Assembly (NCBI GenBank): GCA_004151065.3
Contig: NWUY0300032603.1
Coordinates: 17,794-29,775, forward strand
DNA from: Larix sibirica
Lineage: Eukaryota; Streptophyta; Pinopsida; Pinales; Pinaceae
Direction: 5' to 3'
DNA: 11,982 nt
How positions within the stretch are numbered: the first letter of the stretch is position 1; each line of letters opens with the position of its first letter. A program made the translations under genes and the position numbers. The notes beneath the pieces were generated by a model. That model was not told the origin of the DNA. It saw only the letters and a program-made list of their open reading frames with translations, and did no database searches. Shown piece after piece: positions 7,298 through 11,982 of this stretch.

Positions 7298-7810
7298 TTG
7301 TGATGACACCAACTATATGTTTTTGTTTTTTTTCCAAATCATAGTCAAAGTGATGTATTTGAAGATTTTCATGTCTACCATATTTTTCCCAAAATTGTGA
7401 TCTTCAGTCTCGTGAATGCACTAGCACAGTAAATCCATTCTAACACACCTGAAGCATGTCCATTCTAAACAGGATTTTGCATAATATGTTTTCCCCTTTG
7501 CCTTATTACACATGATGCTATGAATGCAGTCTTTCGACGAATTCGATGCTATTAACATTGAGAAATCCTACACATGGCTAGTATGCAAAAAACGACGAAT
7601 ATATACAAGTGTGTCATAATAATAAACACATTTTACATGGTATCTACAACAACAAGTGTTACGAAATGTGTTTATCCGAATATACCAAGGCTTGCACTTA
7701 TCAAAATATCTTTGGCTCAAGTTTAATTCCTTGTGTTCGTTCTTGAATCTCTCATCTAATTTTGTTTGTGTTGTGTCAAGAAGATATTTAATGTGTGGTT
7801 CATGGTATTT
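7298..7810 (-). pseudogene. Cys-rich domain of decayed gene
   Basis: After a frameshift near 7810 the frame is open for 80 codons: KYHEPHIKYLLDTTQTKLDE, then LSQRYFDKCKPWYIRIN, then NTCCCRYHVKCVYYYDTL. It reaches a TAG (7568-7570), continues DFSMLIASNSSKDCIHSIMC and SCLEWTCFRC, meets a second TAG (7421-7423), and goes on CIHETEDHNF to KIFKYITLTM. The CCC run and the later C-x-x-C pair suggest a metal-binding region, probably zinc, as is common for DNA-binding modules of transposases; this is inference. It has no independent ATG start. The segment ends at the donor of the intron at 7297, just after ...LVSSQ following one more frameshift. Confidence 0.7.
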
Positions 7811-8328
7811 AGAACGCTAGTACATCCTTTTGATTTTGAAAAGGATTGGTTTTATCATGCCAAACTAGTCCCTTAACTACATCGATTAGTTTCATATCAG
7901 AACATGGCAACCTATCAATGAAGACCCAAAAATCCGTTTGGTCGATTATGTCAAGATGTTCTTTTCTAATACAAAACTTACAGTGTCTTGACATTCAATT
8001 TAACAAGCTTAGATGTAGGTTTCAACAAATGAAGATTTCTTGCGTTATTGTTTACAATTGCTTCTGATAATACACAATGAGCTGCATTATGATCTTTAGA
8101 ACGACTTTCCTTACCAATTGTGCTAAATACATCTATGAAGATTTTAACAATATGACTAATTGGTCCATAATTATTTATTACCTTAATGCATAATTGTTTT
8201 CTAACAACAATAAAATACCTATATTTTAACAAAGATAAAAATAATCTACATTTGCTAGCATCACATTTTGAATGAAAGTAATTAATAATTATTTGTTGAT
8301 CCTGATAGGCAATAGTACGTTTAGACAA
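7809..8328 (-). pseudogene. Middle domain of decayed gene
   Basis: A 116-codon frame (8328-7978) begins at a TTG preceded by a stop, so it is an interior piece and not a real start. It reads SKRTIAYQDQQIIINYFH, SKCDASKCRLFLSLLKY and HIVKIFIDVFSTIGKESRSK, and ends KLVKLNVKTL. A frameshift in the overlap 7978-7994 moves to a second frame reading CKFCIRKEHLDII-DQTDFWVFIDRLPCSDMKL and WHDKTNPFQNQKDVL. The join is natural (...NVKTL/CKFCIRKE...), so one indel explains the break. The long uninterrupted frame makes this the best preserved part of the gene. Confidence 0.7.
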
Positions 8329-8383
8329 TTAATGATAATTTCATCCACCTGGATACATTTGGGAGATCTGCGACAAACTGGAG

Positions 8384-9004
8384 TCAATCGAGGTAATTAA
8401 CATTTATAGCATGGAACACTTCATCATTATGCTGTGATGATTCAACACGAGCTTGTGTTTGTTCATCCTCTCATTGGTATCTAGATGGAGAGGATGGATA
8501 TCCTCATGGGTGGTTTCAAAAACATTTACTTGTTCTCCAATAGGTTGAACCTCATGGGTGGTCTCAACAACATTTACCTGTTTTTCATCATAATTCTCTT
8601 CATGAATTAAATCTAAAATTTCATGATTTGCATAACCAGTATAGGGAAAAGTGCCCGTTTTTGCTCCTCATCCATATAATATTCAAATGTTGGCATATTT
8701 GTTTGGAACTTTCTTGATGTTGGAATTGCAACATCTCTCGATGAGCACCTACACTTTACTTATTTACTAGGGCAATGAGGGGCTTCTTCATCCATTGTTC
8801 TTGAAAATGAGGGATCCTCTATTGAATGTTTACGCTTATCATGTCGTAAATTGGTAAAGATAATTGTATTATCTGTTGTGCTTTGAATTGAAGCATGCCT
8901 CCAATTCACCATGGATTCCATTTCTTTTTCTCTATTTCTTGGATGATTTCAGGAGGCTTCTTTTTTCTTTCCGATCTTCTTATTCTCTTACATATGTTTC
9001 CCAT
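8384..9004 (-). pseudogene. N-terminal part of decayed gene
   Basis: It starts at ATG 9002-9004 with a 32-residue Lys/Arg-rich frame (MGNICKRIRRSERKKK...) that ends at a TGA (8906-8908). The reading moves to an overlapping frame (ESMVNWRHASIQSTTDN...), passes a TAA at 8760-8762 and continues KCRCSSRDVAIPTSRKFQ to DEEQKRALFP. It shifts frame near 8646 into YTGYANHEILDLIHEENY, then again near 8475, and ends at a TGA (8384-8386). The acidic, Thr/His-rich part contains a 48-bp in-frame duplication (8502-8582). This region is the least conserved-looking, so its original reading is the most uncertain. Confidence 0.55.
8502..8582. repeat. 48-bp in-frame duplication inside the N-terminal region
   Basis: Positions 8502-8534 and 8550-8582 match at 30 of 33 bases with a 48-base offset. 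On the minus strand this is a 16-codon step that gives QVNVVETTHEV and then QVNVFETTHED. Because the step is a whole number of codons, it is compatible with having arisen while the gene still coded. The remaining 15 bases of the unit are not clearly conserved beyond the second copy. Confidence 0.8.
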
Positions 9005-10308
9005 TGTCATAACAATCAATGCTAGTATCTTGTTTTGGGCGCTTTATCAATCATAATCCAATAAAACAAAAAAATTGCAATCACTGTTCGCTCGAAAGAA
9101 ACCTGTAGAACACAATTTCCGAGCAAAGTTTGACATAAATAAGATTATGGTGGGATAAATGATATTTTTTATATCCTCAATAATGCATGTGTGATATTTT
9201 CAAATTGCGAGTGCAATATGTACAAATCACTTGCACGACTTTTCACTTATGATATTTTGTACTTCTTCATCCATGCCATGCCTTAACAATCAATTTTTCT
9301 AGAAAAAACAACACATCTACACATTTAACTTATGTAGTTGTGTTTCTACCCAACTTGTAGGTGTCTCAAGGATTACATTCATCACAACTAAAATCAACAA
9401 GCACATTACAATTAAAAAATAATCGACTTCCTTGTATCATCAACCCTATTGTCTTGCAAGGTACCACTTTACATACAAATCCAATCTCAAACTGCTATAT
9501 CAAAGTGATATGCACTTCTTTGTCAATTTTTAGGTTTTATAAACATATATATTCTCATACTAGCACATCAATGGATTAGTATAGTTCAGTTCTAATAATC
9601 ATACATATCCACACAACACCATATTGATCTACACTTTTTGATGTTCTATGATTTCCACAAGAATACTAAGAGAATCCTCAAGAACATAATCTTCCCAAGC
9701 TAGGCCATTTACGCTTCTCTTAGAGATCAATGCCATCTAGTCTAACTTAGATATGAAAGACACTTACTTTGGATAACATATATTGTGTTCGATCTTGTTC
9801 AAAAACTCCATTGAGTAAAACATAGTGTTTCAAAATGAAAAGGAAGAATCCATATCCTTCATCATTCCTTAGTATTCTCTAGTCCTAGAACACTAGACAC
9901 CATCCAAAAAATATGTAAGTGACTCTAGTGAGAGAGTCTATCCTAATAGGATGTTAAATTTATTGGAGAAAAAAATATAATAATAAGGTGATATGAAACA
10001 TTATAATGTTCTCCCAATGGAGGATGCACCCATAATAATTCCTAGGTATAATAGGTGAGCACTCCCCTTGTTTCTAGTAGATTTAGTTATCATTTACTTA
10101 ATGCCTGAGAATTTAGTTAGTTAGATACACCTTTCCATCCTTTGGGTCATGTGCATTATATTTTATTATTATTTATCTCATTTACATAGATCCAAATGAT
10201 AGTAATCACATCAATCACTTAGTGTTCCATATTACCACACTCTTCAATGAAGACACAACTCTTTGTCCTGCATCACCACACTCAATATTCACATTATAAT
10301 GTAGTTAT
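9005..10308. other. AT-rich stretch upstream of the decayed gene
   Basis: No gene, RNA or repeat could be supported. A 72-codon plus-strand frame at 9361-9579 has no recognised motif and a composition typical of unselected AT-rich DNA. If the minus-strand gene once had a promoter, it lay in the first few hundred bases here, but no convincing element stands out. Confidence 0.45.
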
Positions 10309-10363
10309 TATAAACTTTAAAATACCATGCTTGATAAGTACAAAAGTAGTCATAAATCATGTG

Positions 10364-10383
10364 CACGATTTGAAAAAATCGTG
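10364..10383. repeat. 8-bp perfect hairpin with GAAA loop, copy 1
   Basis: CACGATTT, loop GAAA, AAATCGTG: an eight-base perfect stem with a four-base loop. The counterpart in copy 2 (10526-10545) has one stem change, TCG to TTG. It abuts the larger hairpin at 10383-10410. Confidence 0.8.
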
Positions 10384-10410
10384 TGTGCGATGTTCACGAA
10401 CGTCGCACAC
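10383..10410. repeat. 12-bp hairpin, copy 1
   Basis: The arms GTGTGCGATGTT and AACGTCGCACAC surround a CACG loop. All positions pair except one T opposite G, which would be a G-U wobble in RNA. The counterpart in copy 2 is 10545-10572 and has one further change in the left arm (GCG to GTG). A short palindrome ATATG-TG-CATAT follows just downstream. The sequence is unusually G+C- and CpG-rich for this window. Confidence 0.85.
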
Positions 10411-10613
10411 AATATGTGCATATCCTATGCATGATGTGTTTCCTTATATCGTATGCGTGATGTGTTTCCCTATAAACTTTCAAATACCATGCTTGATAAG
10501 TACAAAAGTAGTCATAAATCATGTGCACGATTTGAAAAAATTGTGTGTGTGATGTTCACGAACGTCGCACACAATATGTGCATATCGTATGCGTGATGTG
10601 TTTCCCTATCCTA

Positions 10614-11714
10614 CATGTCAACTACATGTCTTGGTTTGGAATTGCCAGGCATAATTCTTATAAACGCAAGCATGATCTTGTTTTTCATAACACGAACAAA
10701 TTTTGTAGAACTTTGGTTGCAGCTAAAAGGTCCACCAAATTCCTGCTCATGCCCATAGCCTTGTCATTATCTTTCCATAGACATGAATTCTCTATTTTTG
10801 CTAGGAAGAAGGTTAAACAACATGCTTGTTATTCATTACTAGCTAGGGCCAAGAGTGTGTTGTAGAATCCTCCAGCCTCTTGCAAAGGTTATTTTTTACC
10901 ATAATGTGTCTTGTTGGAGTGGTTCCCTTTCTTTTCAATGCACAGTAGCATGGAAAGAGGTTGGAAAAACTAAACAAGCCCTTGAACATTGCTCTGAAAA
11001 ATAGAAAGGATAAATTATGATTCAACTTGTCTCCAATCATGGGTCAAATCTCATAGAGGTAATTTGAATGAAACTTCAATTGTTGTTTGTTTAAGAATGT
11101 CATATAGTTTATAACATAATTTTATTCTATTTGGAATATGTTTTTTGGTTGGTCATACACTGATGTGTTTTTATTTTTATTTTTATAATTATGGTATTTT
11201 ATTATGTTGTCGGTAGTGTACATTTATTTGATCTTACAAGTTATTTTTTATATGAAAGTGCACTCCTGTTCGAAAATATTCTTGTTGGTAGTGTACACTT
11301 CTATCCCTTTGATCCTTTGTTGTCATTTATAAAAAAAGAGTAAAATAAGGTAATGCATTTAATTTTCCATTGTAAGGTGGTAGCAATGGATTGTGTTTTT
11401 ACCATTATACCTTGTATTATTCTACTTGTTTCTAGCAATAGGAATTTTTAGCTATTCAAATTGAACATTGGCTTAGTGGTGGCTTAATGAATTTTGTGGT
11501 GACTCCTTGGAAAAATTTGATAGGGTGGCATTATCCAGCTTTTATTCACATTGTGCTTTTCAGAATATGATGGTAAGTCTCTTGGTTACGATGAGTGAAT
11601 CGATATTGTTGTGTAAGTGGTTGCAACATTAAACTTATGTATGTTATTTGGGGATTCTGGGGTTCATATTGACTTGTTATTATGATTTGAAAGAAAACAC
11701 ATATGAGGTCACAA
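10614..11714. other. AT-rich stretch without supported genes
   Basis: Frames at 10545-10865 (plus) and 10843-11040 (minus) carry no motif I recognise. A short repeated phrase 'ggtagtgtaca' occurs at 11212 and 11287, each followed by a 'tttgatc' within about 25 bases; it may be a trace of an old duplication. Nothing else stands out. Confidence 0.45.
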
Positions 11715-11982
11715 TAGTGATTCTCCTAAACCTAGAATTGAAATGAAAATATGATGTGTTCCATGCATGTAAAAAGGATTTTAAGAGGTGCAAGAATGAT
11801 GTTTGTGTTGCATGATATTTACTATTGGTACACTATAAGTGCTTAAAATGGATTAGTAAAGTTATGATAATCAAATTGTTTGTCATAGATAGTGTGTGTG
11901 TCCTAGCTTGCACTAGGGTTTCAAGGCTGACCATCAAACTATAGAGGGAACTCCTTGGTAGAGCTACATGTACAAAGCATGT
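11715..11982. repeat. Long direct repeat, copy 2 (cut by window end)
   Basis: This is the direct counterpart of 4862-5126. Homology starts at 'agtgattctcctaaacc'. The final 71 bases (11912-11982) are identical to 5056-5126, whereas the earlier part is about 80% alike. The window ends inside the identical block, so its full length is unknown. Confidence 0.85.

Larger units (their letters stand above)
5410..9004 (-). pseudogene. Decayed multi-exon transposase-like gene
   Basis: Reading the minus strand and moving between frames gives a single collinear protein order over 3.6 kb. It runs from a basic start (MGNICKRIRRSER), through YFHSKCDASKCRLFL, CKPWYIRINTF-RNTCCC, FRICRDTFLPGTILLVVYV, HWIWSNGCAIQFKNARIF, GHGKEERDGT, IWTRKLVYFYPPC and GDYWLARCLEGK, to a final exon ending REFIKF. 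I recall this order from a large, uncharacterised, multi-copy protein family found in several plant lineages and, in related form, in animals. Its core resembles an RNase-H/DDE-type transposase; that assignment is inference from memory, not from a search. At least 15 in-frame stops and about seven frameshifts make this copy non-functional. Two introns with good splice signals remain (7208-7297 and 5513-5675), so it is not a processed copy. The start at 9004 is the first ATG of the basic segment and is uncertain. Confidence 0.75.
10309..10613. repeat. 162-bp tandem duplication rich in hairpins
   Basis: Copy 1 is 10309-10470 and copy 2 runs from 10471 to about 10613. Both start 'tataaactttaaaatacca' or its one-base variant. 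Copy 1 ends with an extra 26-bp sub-duplication (units starting 10422 and 10448, 'atcctatgcatgatgtg' and 'atcgtatgcgtgatgtg') that copy 2 has only once. Each copy holds a cluster of inverted repeats, listed separately. Frames crossing the array (10247-10552, 10545-10865) are by-products of the duplication. Confidence 0.9.

Noticed and set aside
7978-8328. Independent 116-residue gene
   Set aside because: Its apparent start is TTG directly after a stop, and its sequence continues naturally into the next frame. It is an interior piece of the larger decayed gene.
8474-8487. 'tggtatctagatgg', resembling a retroelement primer-binding site
   Set aside because: It departs from the usual TGGTATCAGAGC after seven bases and lies inside the decayed gene's N-terminal coding region.
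9161-9173. TATA-box-like tataaaaaatatc on the minus strand upstream of the decayed gene
   Set aside because: Such strings are expected by chance in this AT-rich DNA, and nothing else supports a promoter at this point.
10247-10865. Two overlapping plus-strand frames of about 100 codons
   Set aside because: Both run through the 162-bp tandem duplication and its hairpins. The repeated peptide in them is explained by the DNA repeat.
4862-11982. LTR retrotransposon with the direct repeats as LTRs
   Set aside because: No primer-binding site, polypurine tract next to the second copy, gag, protease, reverse transcriptase or integrase reading was found between the repeats. The interior gene is on the minus strand and of another type. 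TG/CA ends could not be placed.

Overview
This looks like an intergenic, repeat-rich stretch of a land-plant nuclear genome. It is AT-rich and has no intact gene. It carries several diverged tandem repeats, GT-AG introns with plant-like T-rich tails, and one large decayed multi-exon gene. The density of old repeats and the type of decayed gene fit a large gymnosperm-like genome. That placement is an inference from style and recalled family resemblance; no search was run.

Layout. 1-1572: weak coding-like pieces. One segment (102-449) is open in several frames, and three short exon-like blocks (1098-1214, 1332-1400, 1510-1572) have matching splice signals and phase. Between them lies a roughly 3-copy tandem repeat of 165-170 bp (437-930). 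1573-3690: AT-rich non-coding DNA with a 9-bp minisatellite, a 23-bp tandem duplication and a nearly C-free purine tract holding a canonical G-quadruplex motif. 3692-4800: a tandem array of 358-bp units, two of them complete and exactly the same length. 4862-5126: first copy of a long direct repeat whose second copy runs off the window end (11715-11982); the last 71 bases are identical.

5410-9004, minus strand: the main content. It is a decayed gene of about 3.6 kb, interrupted by many stops and frameshifts. Stitching the frames shows one continuous protein order: a basic N-terminus, a region with an in-frame 48-bp duplication, a conserved-looking middle domain, a Cys-rich domain, a catalytic-like core (PGTILLVVYV ... 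HWIWSNGCAIQFKN ... HGKEERDGT), a WTRK/PPC Cys block, and a C-terminal DYWLARCLEGK module. At least two spliceosomal introns remain recognisable. I read it as a dead copy of a multi-copy, transposase-like plant family with an RNase-H/DDE-like core. Two positions where I would expect aspartate are Tyr and Asn.

9005-11714: mostly featureless AT-rich DNA, except for a 162-bp tandem duplication (10309-10613) packed with perfect hairpins whose second copy shows CpG-to-TpG decay. No RNA gene, CRISPR array or intact ORF of convincing coding quality was found.
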